Positions 32,400 through 43,599 of a stretch of DNA of 64,000 bases are shown here, piece after piece. Origin of the DNA: Dermanyssus gallinae (taxonomy: Eukaryota > Arthropoda > Arachnida > Mesostigmata > Dermanyssidae); the NCBI GenBank assembly GCA_003439945.1, contig QVRM01001018.1, positions 62,001 through 126,000 on the forward strand, in the 5' to 3' direction. The first letter of the stretch is position 1, and the number at the start of each line of letters is the position of its first letter. The notes under the pieces were generated by a model. That model was not told where the DNA came from, did not search any database, and worked only from the letters and a program-made list of their open reading frames with translations. The translations under genes and the position numbers were made by a program.

Positions 32400-35300
32400 G
32401 GACATGCGGCTGTCTCGATGGAGGCTGAAAATGCTACATTTGCTACACAGTCTAGATGGGGCAACTCGGCGCACGAACGGACGCAACAGCAACATTATTC
32501 TTGATTGATATGTGTACTCACTCCCTCATGGGCGTCTGATAGAGTGTTCCTACTCCTCGAATGTTACGTCCTTCGCTAGGCTCTCGCAAGACCCTGGTGC
32601 GAGCAGGACCGACCGCGCAGGTGATGTGATCATCATGAACATTAGCTATACGAGCAATGTACGCTGCCTCTACGAGCAGAAGCGTCAAGCTAAGCGAATC
32701 AGCTTCTTGTCTTCTTTAAAGCGTGTGCGTTGTTCGGACGTCGCTGAAGCTCGTTATATTTTAGCCAAAACCACGGTACCGTGTGCTGGCGTTAACAGCT
32801 TTTCCATTACATAGGAAGCGCCGTAAGCCAGAAGCCAATTGCCGATTCTCTCTCTATATATCTACAACATGTATTGTCAAAATATTACCACTTCGTCCCC
32901 CTATTGGTACATAAACGACATTTGACTTGGCCACAGGGGGAATGGGGGGAGCAAAAGCTTGGTGAGTATAAATATCGGGCCCATCTGGACGATCCAAATA
33001 TCGGATTCCGTTATCGTTATTGGGCGCCGCCAAATGCCCCAACAGCGGCGGATTCCAACGTGTCGTCATTTGTTCCAGTTGATATCATTCTTACCTGCAC
33101 CACCTACGTACCACCCTAAAATCTTCTCTAATTAAACTATATTGTACTATGTCGACTACGACATTTCTAATTTTAGCATTAGTTAGAGTATGAACAGCAT
33201 ACACGACGGTACATTTCCACTCTGCACAGATGATGCGAAATGTTTACGCCGTGGGGCATTGCCCATTCGTAGCTGCCTCTGAATTGGTAGTATCTCGTTA
33301 GTCTTATGTGTGTCAATCGAGTTTCGTTTAGCCATAATGCCTTTCGGCTACTAAACGATTCTAATATTTTCTATGCAAATCACAACTGCATGATCTCGAG
33401 TGACTGATGCTCGAATATGTTTTAATCCAAAATCTAACTGGTACCGCTGGTCAATTGTACGACACTCAGTCAGCTGCCTTCATTTGCGTACGGAATTACC
33501 GATGGAATGCCCACTCCTCAAGCGAAGGCAAAGGCAACGCTGTGACTGTTAGAGTCGACAAGATGGTATGTTTAGCCAACCAGATCTTAATGGCAGTGGC
33601 ATGAAAGGTAACACTCATCTTCGTATGCTGGCCGTAGGTAGTTGCTAGATCATCACTTTGTGGATTGGGGTTGATAATTATGTTATATACAATTTAAAGC
33701 TTATTATTGTAAGTAGTAGATTGGAGTAATAGGGATGACGAAGCTCACTAATGTGCGTTCGTACTATTAAAGCGGCTGTGGCAGCCGGGAGGCACCGGTT
33801 GGGCCGAAAAGCACGCAAACATACGCCCAGACATACATAAGGATGAATGACACAGGTGTTCCATTGACCAATGCATTATAATTAATAGAAGGAGCGACCG
33901 ACAGAGAGAGCGCGGGGGAGAGAGACGTGTATATATGGCTTATAAACAAACTTGCTGAATTTCCCAAAGTGCGTAGCGTTGGGAACCGACACTTGGGGGG
34001 ACCTCTGGTCTTCGGTAGCGACTAAACCAACCGGTTCTGCGTTGATACTATTCAGTGAACGGCGTGTGCTCATTTCAGTAGGAGGATTGATCCGTTTTAG
34101 TTCAAAGTTCCAAGGATAGGAGTTTCAGCTTAAGCCTTATTAGAAGCGTCCTCTCTCTGTCTCTCTCCAATACAGTTTGTGCATGCCTCTACGCGTGCAT
34201 CGGACAACAGCGTTCAATCAATTCGATCAAAGGTATAGGATTTAGCACGAGGTTCCTGCGGCCTAGAAAACTGCAAAAGAATAGCGCTTGTCGGGGCTAC
34301 TGGTTAAATTCGGCTCCTGGCGGTAGCGCAGACACGCTAATAAAGAACGAACGCGTGGAAGAGAGATTCGGGATTAGATGACAATAAAGAGACGCGTTTC
34401 GGAATCCGGCCAGCCCACACAGAGGTCGGGTACCTTTTCCCAGAGTGAGCGTGATTATGCGTTACGTGCCCGGCGGGCCTAAATACGTCCTACGAATCTA
34501 TTTGACCCAAGAATACGTTGTGCCCCGCCCGAAACCAGTGCTGCAGCCCTTAATACAGCTATTTTTGTGTCACTGGCAGCAAACTCTCTGGAGCACGTGG
34601 CCAGCGGCTGCAGCAGTTACGAGTCCCAAACCCCCTGTGGGGAGATAGGATTTGCGTCGTTGGCCTGGTTACGTAGCAATCAGCAGCTGCTACCTACCTA
34701 ACCGGGCCATATCGTGGCGCCACTCCGATACATGCCCGTACCGCTACATCGGTCGTTCAGCTCTTGGCTGAGATCCGGGGTGAGAGATAGCATTAAAAGT
34801 GGGACACGGCGACAGTTAATGTACCTGCGCCCGCCAAACTCAATGCTCCCCGAACAACACACGGCAGATTCTCGTAAAGCGGAGACGGATAGACATGGAC
34901 GTTTGCATAGATAGGCGCGTATGGGTGTGTGCGGTAGCGTCCACTGATACTATTAAATGACGATTTTTTAAGGAATAAAGTGAAATTGTATCTCTTAGAC
35001 GGTGCAATAAGTGTATGTGCGGATGTTGGTGCTGTCCTATCCCCTAACAATTCCTGCCTTAAACCAAGCGTCGGGCTGTTTTAGTAGTATTTTGATTGAC
35101 CTGGACAGTTGCCTCGCGTATAGAGCTAGTCGCATTTTGGTCGTTATTTAGCCAACTTTTGTGCCGCATGATGACCTCGCCTCGTCAATGAAGCCACCGT
35201 TAGTATGCCATGTTGGCTCGCATGATTCAATCAAACACAATACAATGATCTCAGCACACAAGATGCCGCCGAATTTTTCTCACAGACTTTCTCTCTTAGT

Positions 35301-36039
35301 ATCTTGGACAACACTCAAGTGTGTTCTGTTTGTGCATTACACATCGCTATTGCTAACTTTACAGCACACGCAGGTTGAAATCTCTCTTTGGGTGCCGTCT
35401 GGACTCTATCGATATGTATCACTGCGAATACCTGTGGCTTATTAGCACCTGTCTACGGTGGAAGATCAGCTGTCCGTGGCCCTTATGTATTAAGCGTTCG
35501 CGGCATTTTAATAGACGCCTGGTCCATCTGCCATTAATTTCCGCTCTTGCTGCCATGTGCTGAGGACGCTCTCCCGAACCTGCTTCAGCTTTATATGCTC
35601 CGTGATCTGAGCGCCCCGACTCATGGTAAAATGTTTGGCCATAATCAGTACTACCGATGTCAACAGCGTTCTGTTTTATCGTTATCAACTCGCTTTATGA
35701 GTACACAGGCAGCAGTTATAGGTATTAGGCCCGTTACAAATTTATGTTATGTTTTTTCTGGCACAGTCGCCAGGCAAGTGTGACATTGTTAAGAGACGTA
35801 CGTTTTGTAGTAAATATCGGTTGTCACTATTTACAATACTTTGGGCGGTCTTGATTTTTCGTGGCGATGATATTGGTTCAAGTAGACCATTCCAAGCATT
35901 TTGCAATTATTTAGATCGAGTTTTGTTACAATATCGCGGCGAATAAGCGCTGAATGCATATTGGCAATACATTTAGCATCCTTAGTAAGATCCGTGTGCT
36001 ATATAGATGACGCAGGTAGGAAATAATATTTGTAAAGTC

Positions 36040-36040
<1 letters not shown>
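32400..36040. other. no gene recognised
   Basis: Few repeats. Short frames on both strands; a possible minus microexon with GCAG|GTAAGA at about 33091 is too short to support. Confidence 0.4.
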
Positions 36041-36088
<48 letters not shown>

Positions 36089-36091
<3 letters not shown>

Positions 36092-37377
36092 GTAGTTCAA
36101 TAAGTTCTTAGAATGAAAACCAAGAATTTTCCAAATCATGCTTTTAAATTTATCTTATTCGATATACTCCCCGAGATGCTCAATACACTTTTCCCACCAA
36201 GATTTCAGAGCTTTTATACCTCTTAAGTAGAATTCCGCGTCTTTAGACTGAAAATAGGCATTGACAGCAGCCTTAACCTCTTCATTGCTGGAAAAAACGC
36301 TTTCCACCGAGACTATTCTTCAAATGTTCGAAGAGGAAATAATCAGAGGGGCCAGGTCTGGAGAATAGGAAGGTTGTTCAATAAGTTCGAACCTCAGTTG
36401 GGCCAGTTTTGCCGATGCTTGCCGGGACTTGTGTGCAGGAGCATTGTCCTGGTGAAACAGGACAACCTTCTTCTGCAAAGCGGGCCGTTTCACGAAGAGT
36501 TCTTGCTAAAGGCAGTCCAACAGTCTTGCATAATATTTTCCTGGGATCGTTTTACCGCTCTCAAGGTAGTCGACCAGCATTATTCTACGTTGGTCTTAAA
36601 AAACTGTAGCCATCACCTTTCCGGTCAATGCCGTTGTCCGCACCCTCTTCGGAGGTCCTTCATCAGGCGCACACCATTGGCAAGATGCTTCTTGGGTCTC
36701 AAGAGTGTAGTGATGGACCCAGCTTTCATCGACGGTCATGAATCTGCGCCAAAAATCCGACGGATTGTTCGACATCTTGGCCAAATTTCGCTGTGAAGCG
36801 AAAACAGGCGCGTTTTTTTGGCCTTGGTTGAGCAAATGCGGCAGCCATTTTTCTCCAAGCTCTTTCATCTTCAAGTTTTCGTATAGGATAAAATGCACAC
36901 TACCTAAACTAATTCCTAATGCCTCCGCTATCTCCATAATGTTCATTCGCTTATCTGTGCCAACGATGTTTCGCACTTTCTCTATGTTTTCCTCATCAGT
37001 TGCCGTTTTTGGCCTCCTGGACGTAGTTCATTCTCGGTGCTCCTGCGACCTCTTTTTAACACATTAATCCAGTTGGAAACAGTGGCAAAACATGGCGCAG
37101 AGTCACCGTACGTCTCGTCCAACCCAATTTTTACTTGGGTCGCATTCCAACCTTTGAAATAAAAATGCTTGATAACCACTCGAAACTCTTTTTTCTTCAT
37201 TTTTAAAAATCACGCCGATAGGTTGCACGGGAAAAGCTATCAAACGAAATCGCAACGGCCAATCACCATAATATTTTGAGTGCTAGCAGTCGAAAAGTTG
37301 CAGTTCCTAATAGCGGTGGAAGCGCGCCAAAATTCGAATTCTAAAAAGCTCATTCTAAGAACTTATTGAACTACCTG
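36089..37377 (-). mobile_element. second mariner element with perfect inverted ends (1289 bp)
   Basis: The 28 terminal bases (starting CAGGTAGTTCAATAAGTTCT) are identical in inverted orientation at 36089-36116 and 37350-37377. Both ends abut TA, within a (TA)n tract on the left and a short one on the right. The ends differ from those of the element at 42139, so this is a separate lineage. The transposase inside is broken (see the pseudogene), so mobility would need help from another copy. Confidence 0.92.
36150..37200 (-). pseudogene. frameshifted mariner transposase
   Basis: Starts at 37200 with MKKKEFRVVIKHFYFKGWNA and the typical first half of the DNA-binding domain, then stops at 36982. 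The next piece (36976-36596) is in a different frame and carries the second helix-turn-helix, the linker WLPHLL, and the first catalytic aspartate in TVDESWVHHY (codon at about 36730). Later pieces in further frames keep FHQDNAPAH (about 36433-36455) and YSPDLAP (about 36349-36372), and end near 36160. So all three catalytic aspartates are still present but spread over several frames. The N-terminus and VDE motif set it in a different mariner subgroup from the copy at 42223. Confidence 0.88.
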
Positions 37378-37399
37378 TATATATATATATATAGTCCAG

Positions 37400-38622
37400 G
37401 GTCATTGAAAGGTTCGAAAGTGCAAGTTGACGCACATTAAACAGCGCATAAATGTAAACTAAGCACTCAGCCACTAAGGAAGTACCTATGGGTGGGGCTG
37501 AAAATCTGCCTAGCTATAGAACTCTACAGTTAATAATATGCAGTGTATACCCGAGGGATCTAAGGATTTGTCTTTGCGGACTTCCAGACACACAAAATGA
37601 TAGACTATTCTTCGCATTTATGCGAAAATATCACTTTTTTCAAGAATGGTGAGATCCAGACGCATAATTTCTTCTACTTCTTCTCGTCTACTGCACAGTT
37701 CCTAACTATACCGTGCTTGGGCAAATGATCAAAAACTTGCCGTGCGTAACGGACTCAAATGCCAATTTAAAATAAAAATACATGCAATTCAATCGGTTTT
37801 TTGTTATTCAGAGTGATAACTGGTTCATATAAATTTATCTTTTAAGTCATCAAGTTTCCCTGCGATTAAAGTCTGGTGGTGCGATCGTGTTTATAAGCAA
37901 TATCTTGTGGATCCTAACTAGGAATATACCGGGCGCTGCCCTTCTTAACTTAGTTTTTAATTCGTCTTTAATGCCTACAGTCAAGCAGGTGAGGCAAATG
38001 TAGCCAAGGGTCTTCTACCGTTACCGAGTGCTTTGCTTTTCCTTTTCCGGCCTGCCGAGTAATGAGTTTCATATGCTTGGCGGTGTTCATCCTTCGGTTA
38101 AAGATAAACCCTATATATCCCACGTCCTTCTGAAGAATTCCAAATTACACCCAGGGCTTTATTGGTCTAGGAAGCTAGTGCGCAATACTCTACTAGCTTC
38201 GAACATGATAAGAGCTTATATGTGACAACTTTAGGTGGCGACGTGGCTTAAGGGGCTGATGCCTTAGTCATGGTGTCAGGGTGTCACCAAAAGAAAAAAT
38301 TGAAAAACTATAAATTTTTTTGCAATGCTTATTGAGAATAGATAAAAAAAATAATACCGTATACTATAAATCATCCTTTTCTAATATAATAAATTATGGA
38401 AGCGCTCAACTCAAGTACCGCTGGAAGTCTGAGAGCGGCCATGCTGCGCTAAGGGCTGTTGGGAAACCCTACATATCTCAACTGTTTGGCCCTCGGTGCA
38501 TTGAAGCTATGCCTTCCAGCGACGCCGAGTGTATAGGAAATAGAGGATAGTCTAGAATTAAAAACAACTTCTTTAATAATGTTTGTAATTCTAAACATTT
38601 TGGTGGTCGCTTGGGTTGTGTG

Positions 38623-38653
<31 letters not shown>

Positions 38654-40950
38654 GGTTTATTGTAAAACCTATTCTTATTCAATCTAATCACTTACATAGC
38701 TCCACAATTAAAAAACTTTCACTCACTCGACCTCGTAGGTACTATTTCCTATTACCTGATCGGGTTGTAGGCGCGTGCTCAACGTATCGTGTGTCGTCTT
38801 TGGTTGTCATTTGACGTTGGTGTGTCGTCTCTGCTAGTCAAATTTTCAAGTCGCACGGCGGAAAAAAAATAGCAGCAGACGTGACACCTTTGAATAATAA
38901 TAATTATTATAATAGTAATAATAATTTATTGTCTACAAAAAAAATCGGTTTTGTCCGTAAAGAATCATTAAAAAATCCGAAAAAATTTTTTGTAGACCCA
39001 ATAATAATAATAGCAGTGGTAGTAGTAGTAATAGTTCTAGTTCGTCCATCTGGTGGCCATGATTGTAGGTGTAATCCAGAATAACACTGATGAAGCTAAC
39101 GGCCCAAAGATGATTACGACGTGACTTCCGATCCCCTTGGACCTGTTTTCACGAGTCGGACGTCGAGCCAGCGTCAAAATACTCAACGCTCGCGCCACGC
39201 ATGCGTGAGACGATGATAATGGCGTATAAGGCCAGATCGAACGTCTAGGATCCGGGAAAAGGAAACAGGAGAAAAAAGAACGGGAGATAAACAAAGAAAA
39301 AGAGAAACAGCTACTAGAGAGCAGTATCGGGTTGACGCGGCCCAGACAAGAAAAGTCGCCACCACTGTTCGTGTGTGCCGTGATAATAAATACTAAAAAT
39401 CAGCTCAAGGTTTCTAGACAATTTCGACAGAACCTCCGCTGGTTCTTGCCATATTATTTGTCTGGACTTTGATTAATAGTCAGCAAGAAAAACAAAGTCT
39501 TGACCTGAACCCAACGGCGGCCAGAGCAGCAATATTAGACATATAGCAAAGGGACTGTGAGACAACAGGAGATGGACAAGGACACTCATACCGGACATCA
39601 CAATATGGTTCAAACCGATACGGAGAGTTCTGATAGTACACAAGTGTGAACGCGCTACGGTCAGTTTTAGTCTTACATGAAGAAGACCGACAAGGTGCAA
39701 TCGGACACGTGTGTCCTCTGCTACAGCGGGGAGCCCAAGGGCGTCGTACATACGTTCTGCACTGTAACACTTCTCCGCCGAGCGGTGGTACCCTCGCCCT
39801 GAGGGAATGCTCAGTAACAAACCCCGTTGCCCCGATGATGGAATCTCCGAAGGGGTGGCAGGGGATAAAAACTCTGCCGAACCTGTTCATGAAATCTCAG
39901 CCCTCAGCGGGTTGTTGACGTTCCCTCTCAGGACAGAACGCTTTAAGCACGGGGACGGTCGTAGAGCACAAAAGCTTTCCTTTCACGATTTTACGACGGT
40001 AACGCCGTACACTTCTGAGCCCAAGGGCGTCACGAAAAGTCCAAACTTAATAGGTTTATCAGTCCCTGAGTGACCGGCGTCACATGTGAATCATGCATTC
40101 CCGAAACCTCTCATATAAAAAAAATGCTATTACTACCACGACTTCACTACATTATCACTACAAGTACTGTTATTACTATTGTCACTGCTTCCCGATAATT
40201 GGATGTCAAGTTAAAATTAACAAGCTAAACAGCGATCGAGGTAGCATAGAATAACGAGGCGCGTTCATCGTGCGTCGCTGAAACGTTGACAATCGCTGAC
40301 TGCATTCACTTCACTGCTTCTCGCGATCCTTTAAAACCCTCAATCTTCATTCGCTTCTATTCCTCTTGGTCCTAGTAACCATGAGCATAATTATCATCTG
40401 CGTGGTCATCATTATCGTCACCGTCGCCAGCATCATCACCCCATCACTATTATCACCACCCCCACCAGCCCAACTACTTCCGCAACCTCTGTCACTACGG
40501 CTCATCTAGATAGCTGCTGGTATTACAGCCCATAGCTGGCTGTGAACGCAAAGTCCTCGTATACGCTTTTACTCAATCATGCCTTTTCTGCTTTTATATT
40601 GCCTTCCTGCGCCTTCTCTGCTTTTATAATGTTGTCCTGCGCCTTCTCTGTGCTAGCTCATTTTTTTCCGATCTAATTTTGTTTACCTTATTCTATTTTA
40701 TTTCTCTCTTACTCTCCCGCTGTTCTATCTCGTATGTTATCGCTCTTTCTGTCTACACACATCTACGATCTAAGTCGATTTGCTGCACGGTCTAGCAAAT
40801 TTGCAAAATAATGCCAACAATAGCGCCGCCAACACAGATGCCGAACACGTACTGACAGTTCATGTGGTAACGGTTACGATACACCGAAACCCCCGAGTGA
40901 TTCAATGGTCCTTACACGACATAACTACAAGCTTGTCCTCTCAAGCTTGG
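37400..40950. other. no gene recognised apart from SINE-3
   Basis: 39640-39800 reads SDTCVLCYSGEPKGVVHTFC on plus, resembling a LINE C-terminal zinc knuckle (C..C...H....C), but with no other LINE motif around it. 40560-40650 has two imperfect copies of CTGCGCCTTCTCTG. Confidence 0.3.
38232..38596 (+). mobile_element. SINE-3 copy with terminal hairpin
   Basis: Head GGTGGCGACGTGGCTTAAGG with a tRNA-like A-box. The body has ATTGAGAATAGAT, GAGAGCGGCCATGCTGCGC, GGCCCTCGGTGCATTGAAG and GAGGATAGTCTAGAATTAAA, then the hairpin (38552-38594). Confidence 0.7.
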
Positions 40951-40962
40951 ATGTTCCTGCTT

Positions 40963-41145
40963 GTCGAGCCCGGTGGCGTGATGGCATGCGTCTGCGCCTC
41001 GCGACCGGAGGACGCACACACAGGGGTGAGCGGGTTCGAGCCCCACCGTTGCACCGATTTGTATTTATGGGGGTCCGTCTATGAAGCAATCCCGCGAAAA
41101 GCAGTCCCATAGACGTTAAGTCTTGGCTGAGAGTCAGCCCCGAAA
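40963..41145 (+). mobile_element. SINE-1 copy with perfect target duplication
   Basis: Same head (GTCGAGCCCGGTGGCGTGAT), B-box GGGTTCGAGCCCC and tail. GGATGTTCCTGCTT flanks it directly (40949-40962 and 41146-41159). Open frames crossing it on both strands are shadows. Confidence 0.88.
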
Positions 41146-41506
41146 GGATGTTCCTGCTTATCTCGGTTGTCATCGTCGTCCTCCTCATCGTCGTCACGCT
41201 GTGTTCATCCTCCAACGAGGGTTCGGTGTTAGGTTGACCTTGATATTCGCGCGCATCCTCTTTCGACAACAGGCTCGATTGAGGCACCGGCATCGGACGA
41301 TGGGCCTTTGACCGTCCAACGCCGTCAGCTGCGCTTTTCTGCGGGCGATATGGGCGCTGGGCTGCCAGGAATACAGTTAACGTATTATACCCCTATACGT
41401 ATAGGGGTCAACAACCAAACAGCCGAAGGCAGCTTAGTTAGCTCTCTTCTTTAAGTGTGTGTGTGTCTTTGCGTATGCGCATATGTTTGTGAAGCCGCCC
41501 ACCTAC

Positions 41507-41640
41507 CTGTCCGCTGAGTACGTGGGAGCGCTACAGCTGCAGCGCTCGAGCAACACTGAACACTGCCGAGCAAACTCTGACTCGCTGTAGCCCCAGCCGT
41601 AGCTATTCACGAGCCCTGCCCCACCGCAGCCCGCTTGCTT
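41507..41640 (-). CDS. candidate Cys-rich exon (strand ambiguous)
   Basis: 44 codons plus 2 bases with a good donor (GCGGACAG|GTAGGTGGG) and a weak acceptor (GCTGCTAGTAG|). The product has tyrosines, glycines and several cysteines (SYGWGYSESEFARQC, ERCSCSAPTY) and mainly C/G-ending codons. Its exit phase (2) matches the entry phase of the candidate at 32154-31959. The plus strand of the same DNA holds a complete 35-residue ORF from an ATG at 41483 to a stop at 41590 (MFVKPPTYLSAEYVGALQLQ...), equally protein-like. Only one can be right, and I cannot decide between them. Confidence 0.28.
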
Positions 41641-42138
41641 CTACTAGCAGCATGTCGGGCTGGCTGAAAGCATCGTCGAGAATCTACCTGGGAGAAACAC
41701 CACCACCACCACCAGTCATGACGCTTTTGGTCGCCATTACCACTGCTAGCACAAGACGGGCTCCCTGTTCTGAGCTTCTTGTTTGTTTTTTCCTCTGTCT
41801 CTTTTTTTGCGTTCGTTCTCTATTTCTGCTGCTCTAAGCTGATTTTGATTATGATGAACGAACAAAGTAGGGTCGCCGACAAAACCCGGCGTCTCGAGAA
41901 CCCATAAGGCGTTGGCATAGATCTACGCGCACCGCTGGAGCAAGCCTAATCGAGATCAACGTTCATTGTGCTCTCACTCATTGGTACCCTATGTAATTGC
42001 CTACTTCAAGTACTAGTGCATGTAGCTGACGGAAATATTCATTCATATCTTTTCCTGTCGTCAAATACTGTCGTCCAGCAAAAATGTAGCGTGTATGGAA
42101 GCTAGATTTATGTATATATATATATATGTATATATATA

Positions 42139-43460
42139 CGAGGTGTGTTCAAAAAGCGTGTCGCGACTTTTGTGTTTTTTCAAAAAATATTCATTTATTC
42201 ATGAATATCTATTTTGTCCCCTTCAAAGTAATCCCCATGAGATATTATACACTTGTACCAACGGTTTTTCCAATCTTCGAAGCACTTCAAAAAACCATTT
42301 TTTTTTTATCTTGTTCAGCTCCTCCTTCGATGCCGTCTTTATCTCGTCAAGCGTAGCGTAACGTCGTCCTTTCATGGGCCTCTTCAGTTTAGGGAACAAG
42401 AAAAAGTCACAGGGGGCCAGATCTGGGGAATACGGTGGCTGCGGCATCATTAGTGTGTTGTTTTTGGCCAAAAACTCGCGCACAAGCAACGATGTGTGAG
42501 CAGGGGCGTTATCGTGGTGCAAAAGCCAATTTTTGTTCTTCCACAAATCCGGGCGTTTCTGGCGGATTGCTTCGCGCAAATTGCGCATAACTTGCAGGTA
42601 AGATTCCTTATTGACCGTTCTACCCTGTGGCAAGAACTCATGATGCACCACGCCCCTGCAATCGAAGAAAACTGTCAGCAAAACTTTCACATTCGACCGA
42701 ACTTGGCGCGCTTTTTTCGGTCTTGGTTCGTGCGGCAGCTTCCATTGAGATGATTGAGCTTTGGTTTCAACGTCATAACCATAAACCCACGATTCGTCAC
42801 CAGTTATGACCCTCTGGAGCAAATTTGGGTCGTCGCGGACAGAGTCCAACATCTCATTAGCAATGTTCATGCGATGCTGTTTTTGGTCGCAATTGAGCAA
42901 TTTTGGTACGAATTTCGCGGCGACCCGTCTCATGCCCAAATCATTGATAAAAATCGAATGGCACGAGCCAATCGATATGTTTAGGTCCTCAGCAACTTCT
43001 CTAACGGTGATTCGACGATTGGCCAATACCATTTTCTCCACTTCATTAATTTTTTCGTCTGTTGTTGAAGTGCTCGGGCGTCCGGCACGCTCTTCGTCGT
43101 TCACATCTTCTCGGCCTTCTGAGAACATTTTGTACCACCGATAAACGTTGCTTCGGCCCAAGGTAGCTTCTCCGTATGCCACAGTCAACATTCGGAATGC
43201 ATCCGCGCACTTAATTTCGTTTTTCACACAAAATTTGATACAGGTTCTTTGATCCATTTTTTTGAATAGGTAAAAATCGAAGACGATCCAAAACACGTGC
43301 AAGCAAAGCAGCTGTCAACAATTAAGTGAACATTCAAAATGGCCGAGCTTGTCGGCATAAGTGAGAGACATGAGTACCAACATAACGCCACAAAAAATAG
43401 AAATTCGAATATACGTAACCCGCAAAAATTCAAAAGTCGCGATACTTTGAACACACCTTG
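42139..43460 (-). mobile_element. near-intact mariner transposon (1322 bp)
   Basis: Terminal inverted repeats start at 42139 (CGAGGTGTGTTCAAAAAGCG) and at 43460 on the other strand (CAAGGTGTGTTCAAAGTATC). The ends agree over roughly the outer 30 bases apart from a small internal mismatch. Both ends abut TA, the usual mariner target duplication, and the element sits inside a (TA)n tract on both sides. Internal gene: a single mariner transposase on the minus strand. Length and structure are as expected for the Tc1/mariner superfamily. Confidence 0.93.
42223..43257 (-). CDS. mariner transposase, D,D34D, C-terminus frameshifted
   Basis: 344 codons from an ATG at 43257. An upstream in-frame extension to 43302 lacks support, since MDQRTCIKFC is the family start. 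The N-terminal paired helix-turn-helix region (about 1-110) contains WYKMFSEGREDVNDEERAGR. The linker motif FVPKLL is at 116-121. Catalytic acidic residues are D154 (in ITGDESWVYG), D249 (in LLHHDNAPAH) and D284 (in YSPDLAPCDF), with 34 residues between the last two. It cuts and pastes the element at TA sites in the nucleus. After about residue 317 the frame moves off the conserved end at a run of ten A (plus-strand T run 42298-42307). The next frame resumes the family end with KCFEDWKNRWYKC and ISHGDYFEGDK. So the copy is either a recent mutant or carries a homopolymer sequencing error. The catalytic core is intact. Confidence 0.92.
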   Translation of the reverse strand: MDQRTCIKFCVKNEIKCADAFRMLTVAYGEATLGRSNVYRWYKMFSEGREDVNDEERAGRPSTSTTDEKINEVEKMVLANRRITVREVAEDLNISIGSCHSIFINDLGMRRVAAKFVPKLLNCDQKQHRMNIANEMLDSVRDDPNLLQRVITGDESWVYGYDVETKAQSSQWKLPHEPRPKKARQVRSNVKVLLTVFFDCRGVVHHEFLPQGRTVNKESYLQVMRNLREAIRQKRPDLWKNKNWLLHHDNAPAHTSLLVREFLAKNNTLMMPQPPYSPDLAPCDFFLFPKLKRPMKGRRYATLDEIKTASKEELNKIKKKWFFEVLRRLEKPLVQVYNISWGLL

Positions 43461-43462
43461 TA

Positions 43463-43470
43463 TATATATA

Positions 43471-43508
<38 letters not shown>

Positions 43509-43545
43509 TTAACGGAGTAACCAAGTCGTACAGTCTATATAAGAA

Positions 43546-43580
<35 letters not shown>

Positions 43581-43581
43581 C
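43463..43581. repeat. two (TA)n tracts beside the mariner
   Basis: 43463-43506 directly abuts the right end of the 42139 mariner; 43545-43581 is a second tract. TA tract 42115-42138 lies on the other side of the element. Confidence 0.92.
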
Positions 43582-43599
43582 ACACCCATACATTTGCAT

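Noticed and set aside
39640..39800. LINE zinc-knuckle-like C..C...H....C segment
   Set aside because: A single short motif with no reverse-transcriptase or other LINE landmark nearby; kept only as a remark.
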